The translations under genes were made by a program, and so were the position numbers. A stretch of 64,000 bases of DNA. Origin: Nageia nagi. Taxonomy: Eukaryota > Pinophyta. The DNA lies in contig JBITNC010000001.1 of assembly GCA_050084985.1 (NCBI GenBank), forward strand, positions 48,980,001 through 49,044,000, written 5' to 3'. Shown in pieces: positions 1-13,100 of this stretch; position 1 is the stretch's first letter, and each line of letters starts with the position of its first letter. The notes under the pieces were generated by a model. It worked only from the letters and a program-made list of their open reading frames with translations. It made no database searches and was not told the origin of the DNA.

Positions 1-803
1 TACATGTGGGATAATATAACATAAACACCAATTACATGTTATGGGTCATAACAAAGCTTTACATAAAAATATCTAAATTATCTTGTGTTTTATGTTTTTT
101 TTTTAAATTATCTTGGGGAATGTAGTTTAGTGCAAGTATCTAAATGCTATACAATATGGGCATTGTGTATTCATTTTCCAAGGAACAAAGTTGCTGCAAA
201 CTCAAGAATTATCATGATTTGTCATTGACAAAATCATTCTCAGGATGTTTGGTAATTTTAATTAGATTATCTTCTATTGCACTTTTTGTGTCCTGAATGT
301 GAAGCTTAGTGTCCTTGTTTTTCTGTTACTTTCAAGGGGTCTAAATCTTTGTAGAGTCGTAATGTTTTTTTCCCGTTGTGCTTGATTCTATGCCTTCCTC
401 TCCAGTTTGATGCACCTTTTGTAGCTTCATCTATTGTGCATAGAGATTAGTATCTGCCACGAATAAAAGTTTAATGCAGATCTACAGGATCTGAATTTGA
501 GATGATTAGAACACATTTAACTGGTGGGATTACTTCGCCTGGTATATGATTTAGGGTTTGAAGTTGCAATAGTTAGTTATCTTTATTGTATTATGTTTAA
601 TTCTTAATAAAAAATTTGAGTAAATCTTTGTAAAATTGTGTTCTAACTCTTGATTCCTTCAAGTGGCTTGAAAGAACCAGCTACTATATGTAATCTGTTT
701 TGTAAAATGAATGTATTCACCACATTTATGCTTGTTGGATTAGTGTTTATAAGCTAATATGCCTATGTCACTTTTTGCTTTGTTCATCATTTATTCTGAC
801 AAG
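1..803. other. Intron or upstream part of the host gene
   Basis: AT-rich sequence without a convincing reading frame. It leads into the polypyrimidine tract and acceptor at 803, so it is most simply the end of an intron whose 5' exon lies outside the window. I see no repeat or RNA gene in it. Confidence 0.5.
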
Positions 804-1116
804 GTATCATATTGTGGATTCAGCATTATGGGATTACGATGCGGATTTCATTGAAGCCTTCATGAATTGTGAATCTGCACTTGCTGATATATTGAGGCAA
901 ATAAATAGCCATTTTCAAGACATAGACAAAAGGTCCTGTGAAATAAATGATGAAGTGCAAAGAAATGTTAGATCAGAATCCTCTGTGGGAGGAGGAAGTC
1001 GGTTGAATTCTCAAACTTCTACTAACATTTCTCTTTTGAATCAATCTCTGAAACTTAGTGAAAGAAGTCCACTTCTGGATGCTGCCCTTTCTCTAATAGG
1101 ATATCGCATACATCAT
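804..1116 (+). CDS. Host gene, first exon in window
   Basis: The acceptor is the AG at 802-803 after a T-rich tract, and the donor is GTAAGT at 1117. The exon encodes about 104 residues with a Ser-rich centre and ends in phase 0 after GYRIHH. A second possible acceptor is the AG ending at 824-825 (GTGGATTCAG), which would shorten the exon by 22 bases. There is no in-frame ATG near 775-804 that must be a start, so this is an internal exon. Confidence 0.75.
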
Positions 1117-4100
1117 GTAAGTCAGAGGTATCACATATTTTGAATTTTCAGGTTCAACCTTTATGTTTTCAAAATTTAAATACATTTTTTTGTAGGTCTA
1201 CAATTCAACAACAGACATTCTGGTTAAGACAATTGTATCTCTTCTTTTATCAACAATAAATTGTCAGTTCATGTCAAAATATCCAAATAATGCCTTAAAG
1301 GTAATTGAGAACAATGCAAGTACGAGTCATAATATTCATGACATGACATTTCAAAAGCAAGAAAAGGCAGTGGTCTGTAGGACTTCTGGTCAGTGGCTAT
1401 TGAGTGATCAAGAGTTTTTACAAATTGGAAGCTTCATTTCAGTCGAAGACCTTTCAAAAATTCTTGAAGCATGCACAAGTATTTTCAAAAATCTGGAAGC
1501 ACATGGTAAGTGCAAAGTTTCTGTATTGTTTAGGCAAAAGTAGACTTCTATATCAATTCATGCAATTTTTAGGACCTTGTTGAACTGATGGATGCTTTCT
1601 TAACAAAAGGCATTACTTACATACCCTGTTGTTATAGAAGGAACAGAAATGTGAAGGTGAATTAAATTGTTATTGTTGGTGTTTTCCTTTAATTTTCTGT
1701 GATTTTTGTTCAAAACATTTTGACTCAGAAGGCTTTAAACAGTATAATTAGTATTTGATACAAAGGAAATAAAATTGGTGGGCTAATAGTATATAATAAA
1801 TACCAATTTCAAATCTTAAGAGTATAATTTTTACAATCAAACCAATTGCGAAGATGAGCATGTTCTATGTTCTACAAGCAACACATAAGTATGTTATCAA
1901 CAATCTTAGCATAAATGTAGTGTTTTAATGTTTAGATATTTCATATAAGAGTTGACAGTCTTGATCAAGAATTGGTTTGTTCTTTTCAAGTTTTTATTGT
2001 TGATTGTTAAAATGTTTTTTTTATAGAGGTCTAAGCTTGCTTTGTTGTACTAAGGTTGCATGGCATTGAGTCCCATCTTGTGGATCGTAGCCAACCTAAA
2101 TTTTTATCATGTTTATAGCTTAGGTCAACCTTTTTACAATAGGATTGGTTGATGATATATATGATTAGTCCCTGTTTGTAAGCTATATCATCTTTTGTAA
2201 TCAAGCAACACTTGTCTCATTGCATCTTATGCATTTTCCCCATGGATCACCTATTTCATTTTAATCAAGTCCTTTAAATTTTTTTGATAGGTGAAAAGTG
2301 GACTTGATAATATCTGGACATCCACGGTCCACCTAACTTGTTTGGTGAGCATAATGTAGTGTTCCATCCTTTGAAGTCACATAATAAGGTCACCTTTCAT
2401 TTTAGTCTTAAAGCGATGAATGATAATTGCATGCACAAGCTTGTAATAAGGCCCACCTTGTAGTTTTTAGTTTTTACAATGCATTTGGAACTGCACCCCA
2501 ACAAGATCATCCTCAGTGCTTGAGAAAAGTGAATAGTATGATAGGGAGCAAAAAACCTTTCCTTCATGGTTATTGCCTTGAAATATTTGGTTGAGTATTA
2601 TTTATTGATGAAAACCCAAAAAAAAAACCTTTCTTTTGTGATCAATCTTTGAGTATAATTTTGTAAAATAGTAGCAAAGCAAAAACAAATATAAATGTTT
2701 GAAGATCACTTTTTGGAATTTAGTCCATTGTGATCTTCTCAAGATGTTGATCATTTTGATACAAGGCTATGATAACCATTTTCGGTTAACTTTAAATGAT
2801 TTTGAGGGATCTAGTCCATCACAATCCTCTCAACAAGGCTATTGTTGTGGTGTAGGTTATTAATAACCTTTTTTCGAGCTAAAAGTATAGCGTATGCCCT
2901 TAAAACAAGAAGAGAGACCCTCCAACAAATTGAGGAACATCCCTTGCAAATCACCAACCTTGGTGATAAAATGACTCATATGGTGGACATGGTCAATGGA
3001 TTTTAGATTGTCAAATATGGTTTGGCACAAGATGGTGATGATTTACACAACGAACATATCCTTTTGTTGAAATACCCTTATCAACATAACTTGATAAAAT
3101 TGATATCTTAAGATATGATGGACGAACTTGTAGAGTTTGTTGGGTAAAGTAGAACAATTCTTTGAACTCCACCAAATCCAATATAGCCAACAAGTCGTCT
3201 TGGTAGTATTCTACCGTCACCATGAGGCAAATTATTGGTATCGATAGTTGTGGAAGATGCATCTTGCACAAGTTGGAATCATCAATTGAGTTACCAAACA
3301 ACTTTTTTCAAGAATTGCTTCATTAATGGTATACATGAAGATATCAAGCCACAACTCTTCAACATTGACAATTGAATGAAAATTGGTAGACCTAGCCAAG
3401 CTTGTTGAGGGAATTTGCAATGCCTAATGTGAGACAACTCATCCATTGCCCTTTCGTAACTTAGTAGTACGACACTTGTTTCTTGATGAAATGGTAACAC
3501 AAAGACCTACATGGCTTTATTATAATTGTGATTAGAAATGGGTTTCAAGTCACAAATGCAAAGAACAAGGAATACTTAATGTAGAAGGCAACTTATCTTG
3601 TGATATGATTGTTAAGGAGAGCGCCATGCAATTTGAATCGATGCTAGAATTGATAGAACAACCAATTGGAGAACCACCTACAGTGGATGTCTTAGTGATT
3701 TTTGTATTTGCCTTAACGATAATCACGTATCCACAAACCATGGAGGTTGTAGGGCATTTTGAGGAAAATAAGGTGCTCATGCTTTTTTGTTACGATGCTA
3801 CAAATATGAAAGGGAAATATTGCAGAAATGTAACGAATATCAATTTGAAACAGAAAAATGACAACTAATCTAGTGGAAATAACAAGAGCATGCGTTGATA
3901 AATTAAACACGAAATAGCAACAATAAGCAAATAAGGATAGGATTTTACTGAATAGAAACAGAATCACAGGCCGCTTCGAGGGGGCTACCTCCTTACAACT
4001 CCAAAAGTGAAAATAATGTTCAAGATCCTTTCTCCACACACTTCTACCTATTTATAATATACTAACCCTAACCCTAATAGTAATGCAAGATCGATCCCCG

Positions 4101-7100
4101 TCTTTGCAATCACAATATTATGGTTTACAATATAGGCCGACAATTTAATTAAAATAACTAATACTAACACTAAAATGTTAGGATGTGGGATCCTAACATG
4201 CCCCCCTCTTGGGATGAAGCTTTGTCCTCAAAGCTTGAATTGTGGAAATTGTTGTGTAGTTGATGATGTATTTTCCATGTTGCATCTTTCGGTGCCATGC
4301 CTTGCCATTGCACAAGAACTTCTGTGATGAAGCAGTTACGAAGCTGTCGTGAACGTTAATCCAAAACTACCTCAGGTACGATTGCCATTGATCCGTCCTC
4401 TGCCAACTCAGGTAATTGTGCTTGAACCCGAACCTCCGATCCAACCACTTTCTTGAGATAGGAGACATGAAACACTAGGTGAATCTTGGAAGAATCAGGA
4501 AGCTTCAGTTTGTATGCAGCTGGGCCAATGCGTTGCAACACCTTGTAGGGGCCATAAAACTTTGGGGCCAAATTTTGAGGGCCTTTTATTTTTAAGGATT
4601 TTTGGTGATAAGGTTGTAGCCTTAGAAAGATCATGTCGTCTACCTGGAACTCCCTTTTGACATGTTGCTGATCAACCTGTTGCTTCATATGGTGTTGGGC
4701 TATCTAAAGGTTATCCTTAAGCAACAGAGAATATCATTCTGAGTAACTAATGCTGAGTCAATTGCTTGAACTTTACTGGTACTTGCAACATACGAGGTGA
4801 TTGTGAGTGGAGCTTGACCATACTTTGCTTCATAGGGGGTCATCTTACTGGTAGAATGATAAGATGTACTATACCACCACTCAGCCAATGGAAGCCATCG
4901 TACCCAATGCACAGGTTGTGTTGACGCAAAACAGTGTAAATATGTTTCTAAACATTTGTTGACAATTTCAGTTTGACCATCAGTTTGCGGGTGATATGCT
5001 AAGCTCATGTTTAGTTGGGTACCTTGCAGCTTGAAAAGCTCTTGCCAAAAATGGCTTGTAAAAGTGGGATCACGATCATTGACAATTGTCTCTAGCATGC
5101 CATGTAGTTTAAAAATTGTATCCAAGAATAATTTTGCCAGTGTCATTGCTTTGTAGGGATGAGTCAATGAACCAAAATGAGCATATTTGGATAATCGATC
5201 AACCACCACTAGAATAATTGATTTACCATTGGATTTAGGTAGGCCTTGAATGAAATCCATTGAGATATCGGTCCATGTACGATTAGGTATAGGAAGAGGT
5301 TGAAGGAGTCTCAGAGTACCCACTGTCTCACCCTTTTGTCGTTGACACACATCACAAGTTGCCACAAATTGTTTGATATCCAATTTCGTACTTGCCCAAT
5401 AGAACGACCGTGCCACTCGCTTATAAGTTTTCAAAAATCTGTCATGTCCTGATGTAGGTGTGGAATGCAATTCGGCAAGTATTTCTGATTTACATTTTGA
5501 AGGAGACGGTAACAAAATTCGGTCTTTGAATCTCAAACTACCATCATGCCATGTGTGGTGTGGTTTACTCGTGGGGTCTTGAGTGATTTGTTTTAACAAT
5601 TCTTGGGTGGAGCTATCCTCTACCCACTCCTATTTAACTTTATCCAACCATTGAGGAATAAGAGATGAAAGAGCTTGCAGTGTTGCTTGATCTTCAAATT
5701 TTCTAGATAGAGCATCGGCAACCACATTCTCTTACCTTTACGGTATACTATCTCATAATCGTACCCAGTAGTTTGGTCACCAGTTTGTTGCTTTGGTGTA
5801 GAAATACTTCAATGAAATTTCAAATGTGATGATTGTGAGGATGATGAAATGGCGACTAATGAGATATGGTCTCCAACTTGACTGCATGAATGATGGCAAG
5901 ATTTCTTTTTCATAGGTGGATTCACCAAATTTTTACCAAAGTGCTCTACTAGTGAACGCTAAGGATGCCCTTCCTGCATCAATATTGCCCGATTCTACTC
6001 CATAAACATCACTTTCTATCACAAAGGTTTTAGAAAAATTGGCATTTCTAATACCGGATGGTACACATTGCATCCTTGAGCTTAGAAAGTTGCCTCAACT
6101 TGAGGGACCATTGGAATGCATTCTTTTTCAACAACATTTTTAGAGGTGCTGCAATCTTACTATAATCTTTCACAAATTTCTATAATAGCCGGTCAACCCC
6201 AAGAATCCTCGAGACTTTTCAAGATGCAGGAACAGATCAGTTTTGCATGTCAGTAATCTTAGTGGATCTCCTTAACTCCTCTTTAGATATAAATGACCTA
6301 AGTAGTCAATTTCCCTCTTGCTGAATGAACATTTTGATTTTTTTGCATATAGCTGGTGTTCCCTCAAAATTTGTAAGGTTTTGGTCAACATGTGCCATGT
6401 ATTCCTGCCATGTCTTACTGTAGATCAAAATATCATCAAAGAAAACTAAAATGAACTTCCTGAAGAATGGATGAAACACTTAATTCATTAAACTTTGAAA
6501 TGTGGATGGAGCATTTGTGAGGCCAAAAGGCATGACCAAGAACTCATAATGGCCCTCATGGGTGCGAAATGCAGTTTTTGGTATATCCTCCTCCTTGAGG
6601 CAGATTTGATGATACCCAGATCGTAGGTCCAACTTGGAAAAATATCTTGCCCCATGTAGGTCATCCGATAATTCATCAATGACTGGTATGGGAAATTTGT
6701 TTTTGATGGTAATTTTGTTGAGGGCCCTGAAATCCACGCACATACACCATGAGCCATCTTTCTTACGAACCAATATAATTGGAGAAGAATATGGTTTTAC
6801 GCTAGGTCGGATTACTTCTGCATCCAACAGTTCCTGAACCAATTTTTCAATTTCATTTTTTTTGTAAGCAAGGATACCATAAGGACGAATGTTTGGTGGG
6901 TGACTTCCCAGCACCAACTGGATAGCATGATCATGTGATCGTTGGGATGGTAAGCCCGTTAGTTCCTCAAAGGCACGTGCATGCTTACTTAAGATGGGCT
7001 GCAGATCCTTAGGCTCTGTGACTTCAGATTCGGTGATTGATAAAGAGTATAATTGTGCCAGCATTCCCTTTCCAGTTTTCTATAGGATCTTTTCCATGCG

Positions 7101-10100
7101 ATGTGAGCTCACAATTTGTAAAGGTCCACCCTGTAATCCCTTGAGAGTATGCTCTTGTTCGTCTATCTTGAAGGTCATCCGTAGCTCTGCAAATTCCATT
7201 GCACGGTGCCCAAAGTCCTCAGCCATTGCACCCCCAAAACTATATCACATTCCCAAGTGGTAAAACGTACATGTCGCTTTTGAAAGTATCATGGTCCATG
7301 CTCAGTTTGACATTTTGACATGTGCCTTTACATGCTATTTTTCCTCCATTACTAATCATAACCTCAAAATTATTTGTAGGTGGATGTAACAGTTAGCAAC
7401 CTTAGCCATCCGTGGATCAATGAAATTATGAGTACTTCCCAAATCCAACAATATTATGAGAGGGTGCTTTTTAAAAAAACCTTTGACCTTCATAGTTTGA
7501 GGGGTAGTAATTCTTGCCAATGCATTGTAAGAGATAACCGGGGTCTCATCTGGAATTTCCTTTGTAGCCTCTTCAGGTGCACTCATATTCCTCCTCACTA
7601 GGAACATCAGCATCAAGCAAATATAACTTTTGTTGAGTACAACAATGACCACGAACAAATTTCTCATCACAATTATAGCACAAACCCTTCTTTCGACGCA
7701 CTTCCATTTCCTCCCACCTCAACTTCTTAGTTTGCATTGTGCGATTTGGTGGTGGGGCACTTGTGTTATTAGAGGAATGAGAAATATTATGTGTTTTTGT
7801 GAATGGGGGTCTTACATTTCATTGATGAGCACTGGCTTTATCTTCAACGAGCTTTGCCAAAGCAATAGCATCCATCATAGTTTTGGGATTAAACAGTTTG
7901 ACCTTTGGTTTAATTTCTTCCTTTAATCCACTGATAAAACAACTTGTGAAAAATGCGTCGTCCAACCCCTCTATGTGATTTGCCAATTTCTCAAACTGAT
8001 TTTGGTATTCTTTGACTATTGTGGTTTGACGTAACTTGGTCAATGCCCCTATGAAATCTTCATAGTTACTAGGACCAAAACGGATCAATAATTGTTGAGT
8101 AAATTCATCCCATGAAGGATCAAGATGCATTTTTGAGTACCATTGGTGCCATTGGAGAGCTTCACGGTCCAAATGAAAAGTTGCCATGCGCACCTTCAAA
8201 TCTTCCGAAATTTGGTTCAATGTGAAATATTGTCCAGACTTATAAATCCAACCTGTGGGATCATCTCCATCAAATCGGGGAAAATCCAATTTGGTTGTGC
8301 GGGGAAGAATGAAACCACCTTGTTGGCTTTGAAAGTTATGATGATACCCTTATGGATTTTTTGACTTCCCTGATTGCTCTGAATTGGATGCATTGTTGGT
8401 ATGATTGATACTTAGTTGGACACTATCACATTTACTGTCAAGGGTTTGTGTTTGGGTCTGGATTTTTCGGATTTCTGCCCTGAATGTACTGGTAAGTGTA
8501 TTTGCCATTTGTTGGATCATAGTTTGAAATGTCATCATGGTAAGATCAGCTTGTGCTGCTGTTTGGGATCTTGTCTTAGGTGCTATTTCTGGAAACTGCT
8601 ATTTCTGAAGCTATTATTTCTTGAAATTGCTATTTTTTAAAATTGCTATTTTTAGAAAGTGTCCAAAAAAGTGTATGGGTGTAATATATCAAAACAATCA
8701 ACTCGAAAAGATGATCACAATGGGTTAGGTCTCCCGATGATGATTTTCGGTGGGTCCGTCTGCTTTTGTTAACAACTGCTGAAACGATCCAGATTTTTAG
8801 TTATTTAGCTCTAAAGGTTTTGTTGCCTTTGAATTGCTATTTTTGGTGGCTCTGAAAAACTGCATGTCATACATTCTGCCTCTCGAATCAAAGTTTTTTG
8901 TGTGAAGGAATGATTTTAAGGTAAGGATTAGCTGCACTGTAGGCTTGTCTAAACATTACTCCTATCCAACTTTCACAAGAAAGAGGTTGCCGAGATGGTT
9001 TTTGTGACAAGTAACATTCCAACGGCACTTGTTGGTGCACTATAGTTTACATACGGTCGACATAGCTTTCTACCTAGTTTTTGTTTATAGCCTTATAGTC
9101 TCCGATATACCTTTTGGTACGTGGAGTCCGATTCAATGTAGGGTTCTGTCTGAGGCTTGGGTATTAGTGCAGAGTTTTTTGCACCTCACTTCACACACAA
9201 CTTTATGGGCAAGTGTGCTTAGCCAAAAACGATAGATTCTCCTAGATATTTTAAAACCCTCAGTACAGGGTTTCTAGCTTAGACCTCTAAGAATTTTTTT
9301 TTGTTAACCTATAGCAGAATGGCCCTAGAAAGAGCTATGATACCAGATGTTACGATGCTACAAATATGAAAGGGAAATATTGCAGAAATGTAACGAATAT
9401 CGATTTGAAACAAGAAAATGACAACTAATCTAGTGGAAATAACATAGCATGCGCTGATAAATAGAACATGAAATAGCAACAATAAGCAGATAAGGATAGG
9501 ATTTTACTGAATAGTAATAGAATCACAGGCCGCTTCGAGGGGGCTACCTCTTTACAACTCCAAAAGTGAAAATAATGTTCAAGATCCTTTCTCCACACAC
9601 TTCTACTTATTTATAATATACTAACCTTAATTTTAATAGTAATGCAAGATTGAGCCCCGCCTTTACAATCACAATATTACGGTTTACTATATAGGTCGAT
9701 AATTTAATTAAAATAACTAAGAGGAACACTAAAATGTTAGGATGTGGGATCTTGACATTTTTGATTTAGAGCACACATGGTTTCATCAACCTTGCTTTGG
9801 CATAGAAAGTTGATTGCTTTGTCTCTAACAACAATAACTTCCAAGTCATGGTATCTAATAGCAAAAATAATGCCTTGTTGGGTAGATATTGCAATGTTCA
9901 TCTGAACATGGGGGATTATTAGTTACAATTTGTAGTTTTATATTGGATTGATTACATGAACAATCCTTTAGGTATTCTTAATGTTCACCTTAATAACTTA
10001 TGCGATAACCTTGATAAAGTTAAAGCACTCTCAAATGAATCACAACTTAAGATTAAATGAACATGCCCAAGATTTGAACTTGAGTTTAATCAAGTGATAC

Positions 10101-13100
10101 ACTAGAATCTATAACACAATATGGAGTAAGTACAATCAAGCTATGACATTATCATTCATGATATAAATGATATGGAGCTAACTCAGTAAACTTCACTATT
10201 GAATAAACAAATCATAGTTGCAATATTACAAGGGTATGTATTTTGATAGAATGACATACTTCATACATATGTTTAGATTGAGGTCTTGGCTTCTACAACT
10301 CCTTAATGGAGTTTACACACTCTATACTATCATATCTCACACTCTAATATGATATTATGCTTTCTACATTACATAGTCTATATAGACTTCATAAGTCCAC
10401 AACAAAACACTATGATATCCTTTTGAAACTCATAACAAACCTTCATACTACAATCGTACGACTTCCAGATAAACTCTACAACAAACTACACAAGGAATGA
10501 ATGCAAAAAATAACAAAAAAGCAAAACACGCAAAACTTACCAGTCTTTGGTTTCGGATTGGTCATGTGCAGATCAACTAGATAGCGAATAGGGATTGGTC
10601 GTCCGATTGGCTTGATCGGTCATCTATTGGTATGTGGATCGGACTTTCAATTGATATTTTGAGATATCGAACCTTTGAAGATCGACTGCATAACAAAATA
10701 ATGTTGGTGACGGATTTCTCAAGTTCCAAGGCTCAATTTTCTAACACAATCAAACTTTTATGCCCTTTAGTTGGGAGGGTGTGATTTAGTCCTCGAGTAT
10801 CAATGGTTAGATGGTCTCAACTTGATACTAAGGTATATGCCACTATTTGGGGCATTCAATCAGACTCTCCATATCTTATTTCCTCACACCATGTGAAGAA
10901 GCTGCACAAGAAGGAACATCATGACATGGTGGCACAATTTTACCAAATGGAGTTGGCTTCAGCCTTAATCGTAGAACTCTAGTCGGATTTGTAGACATTT
11001 CTCACCAAGAATGATACCATATTTATAAAACTGATTGAGATACTTTCAATGAAGAAACAAGACCATACAAGTACCCACATAGTTAGAAGGATTAGGTTAA
11101 TAAGAAAGTGGTCAAAGAATTGTTAGATGTCCAACCTAATGTCAATCTTTTTTCAGCCTTGATCTTGTTGGTGAGAAAGGGCGAATCTTGGAGAATGCAT
11201 GTGGACTTTTGGGAATTAAATCAACTAACCATCAAGGATAAATTTTCTAGTTTGATCATTGGTAATTTGCTAGATGAACCACACAAGGCAAAGTTCTTTA
11301 CTAAATTTAACCTTTGGTTAGGATAACATCAAATCCACATGAATGAGGTTAATATCTCCAAAACAACTTTTCGAACACATGAAGGTGACAATGAGTTTTA
11401 TGTGATGACATTCGACCTTACAAATGCCCTCTCCACCTTCCAAAGTCTAATGAATAATGTATTAAAGCCCTTTTTGCGGCAATTTATTTTGGTATTCTTT
11501 GTTGTGCATTTTTGGAGTCTTGGGCTTTGCCTTAGAACTTGTTACAACCCTATACTTATTTTTGGTTATTATTCATGATATTTAGCTTTCATATTGCTCA
11601 TCGAATGTGAATGAATGTTCTTCTACTATTGGTGTAATGTTATCATTCTTTGTGCATGGGAATGTGTGCAGATTAGAGTATTTTGGATGCATATTATTGC
11701 TATGTTACAAATATGCAATTGTGCCCAAGTTTGGTTAGTTTCACATATTGTATGAGCTTCTTCACTGCTATATATCAGATCTGGTTACAGTTATTGTGAT
11801 GATCCCAAACCGGCGGATCATGCTCAAATGTGCCCTAGGAGAGGTATGTTTGCCTTCTAACTCTGGATCTAGCCAAATCAACTCAAAACAACACAAATAC
11901 TCCAACATATAGCTAGGAATGCAACAATGATGCTAAACAATCCACAATTGCTCACAAATACCCAACATTGCAATGAGGAAGTTCAAACAAATATTTAGCA
12001 ATGAAATAATCACTCCAGATCCAACATCCAAGCACAAGAGAACAATTACAACAAAATGTAGACAAAAATGTAATTGTATTGATATGAGGATGAGAGTAGC
12101 GCAATTACATAATATGTTTTTGGTGCCTAAGGAGCATACACCAAGGTTGCCTCCAATAGGGTTATTGTGGATGGCTATAGGGCCTCCCCAATTGCAACAG
12201 TAGCAAGGACAAGCCTAGGGCTTCCCTAATCCTTTGTGATGGAACCAACAATCTTCCTCTCTCGAATGGCCAAAGTAACCTCAAGGTTAACCTTAATCAC
12301 CTTGAGACCTCAAATGCAGATTGCTCCACAAGTGGCGAAGAAAGAGTTCTCTCTCTTAGTTTGATAAAAGGGGGTTTAATCATCAATTCAACATATCTCA
12401 TAATGTCAAAGAGTTCTCCTTTTATAGGCGAGGTATTCCATCTTCTAATCTTGCATTGAGATGATCTAACATTAGAGAAGAATGATCCATGTGCTCTCAG
12501 TGTCAACGTCCAAGATGGAGAGCTTTGGGATAAATGAAATCACATCCAAGGCTTAAAAATGCAACGTTGGAATAATAGGGCCTTTAATGCTTTTCGGAAT
12601 CAGTGCCATGTGCAAGGATGCCTCTTGGGGTGTGAGGTGGGGTTTTGAAGTGTCTAAATGCCCAACATGGAGTCTTGGGGTCCACATAAGCCCAACGTCT
12701 AAGGAGGAGAGCTCATAAATGCCTTGTAATAGCAAATTCCTCTCTAGATGTGCCATATCCAAGCTTGGATGTCCTTGTGATGCCTCGAAGTTGGTGTAAT
12801 CACCGAGGTGGATGCTCTACCTTGAAGAGGGGAGCATTAATGACAAGAGGACCATTTAATGCTAATATTACATTCATCAAGGGTAGAAATATGCAACGCC
12901 TCATTAGAGGAGACTAATATTGCATTTACAAATATAATTGCCTTGGTATCATTAATACACATTATTGGCATAATTAGGCACTCAACTATACATAATGAAC
13001 TAATAAAAGGGCCCAACGTTCCATAATTAGAGCATTTAACTAAGTCTTTAAGTGGAAATTACCAAGGTTGGAAAACTTGGACTTAGGAATTACCCGACCC

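Larger units (their letters stand above)
3788..9757 (-). mobile_element. Complete but disabled Ty3 chromovirus with both LTRs
   Basis: LTRs at 3788-4198 and 9348-9757 start TG and end CA. The 5-bp duplication TTTTT lies at 3783-3787 and 9758-9762. The element reads on the minus strand: 5' LTR on the right, then a primer site for initiator Met tRNA, gag, zinc knuckle, protease, RT, decayed RNase H, integrase, chromodomain-like tail, polypurine tract and 3' LTR. RT carries an in-frame stop at about 6480, the chromodomain frame has a stop at about 4354, and the protease active site is changed, so it cannot move by itself. LTRs are similar but not identical, which fits a moderately old insertion. 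It sits inside the protease region of an older Ty3 element. Confidence 0.93.
2880..11506 (+). mobile_element. Old, decayed Ty3-type element, split by a younger chromovirus
   Basis: Three + strand pieces form one element. Positions 2880-3560 give frameshifted gag-like sequence ([11 protein letters not shown], later [12 protein letters not shown]). Positions 3605-3787 give the start of a protease ([18 protein letters not shown]). After the chromovirus, 9763-9960 continues the protease ([11 protein letters not shown], then [14 protein letters not shown] and [13 protein letters not shown]). About 10690-11506 gives the protease-RT linker ([17 protein letters not shown]) and RT ([36 protein letters not shown]), stopping just before the catalytic DD box. 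There are many stops and frameshifts. The stretch 9975-10690 is not recognisable and may be another insertion. No LTR pair was found. Confidence 0.75.

Noticed and set aside
775-803. Start of the host protein at 775
   Set aside because: No good start codon context; the acceptor at 803 and phase fit show an internal exon.
3788-9757. Active, autonomous chromovirus
   Set aside because: Stops in RT and before the chromodomain, a changed protease site and a broken RNase H rule this out.
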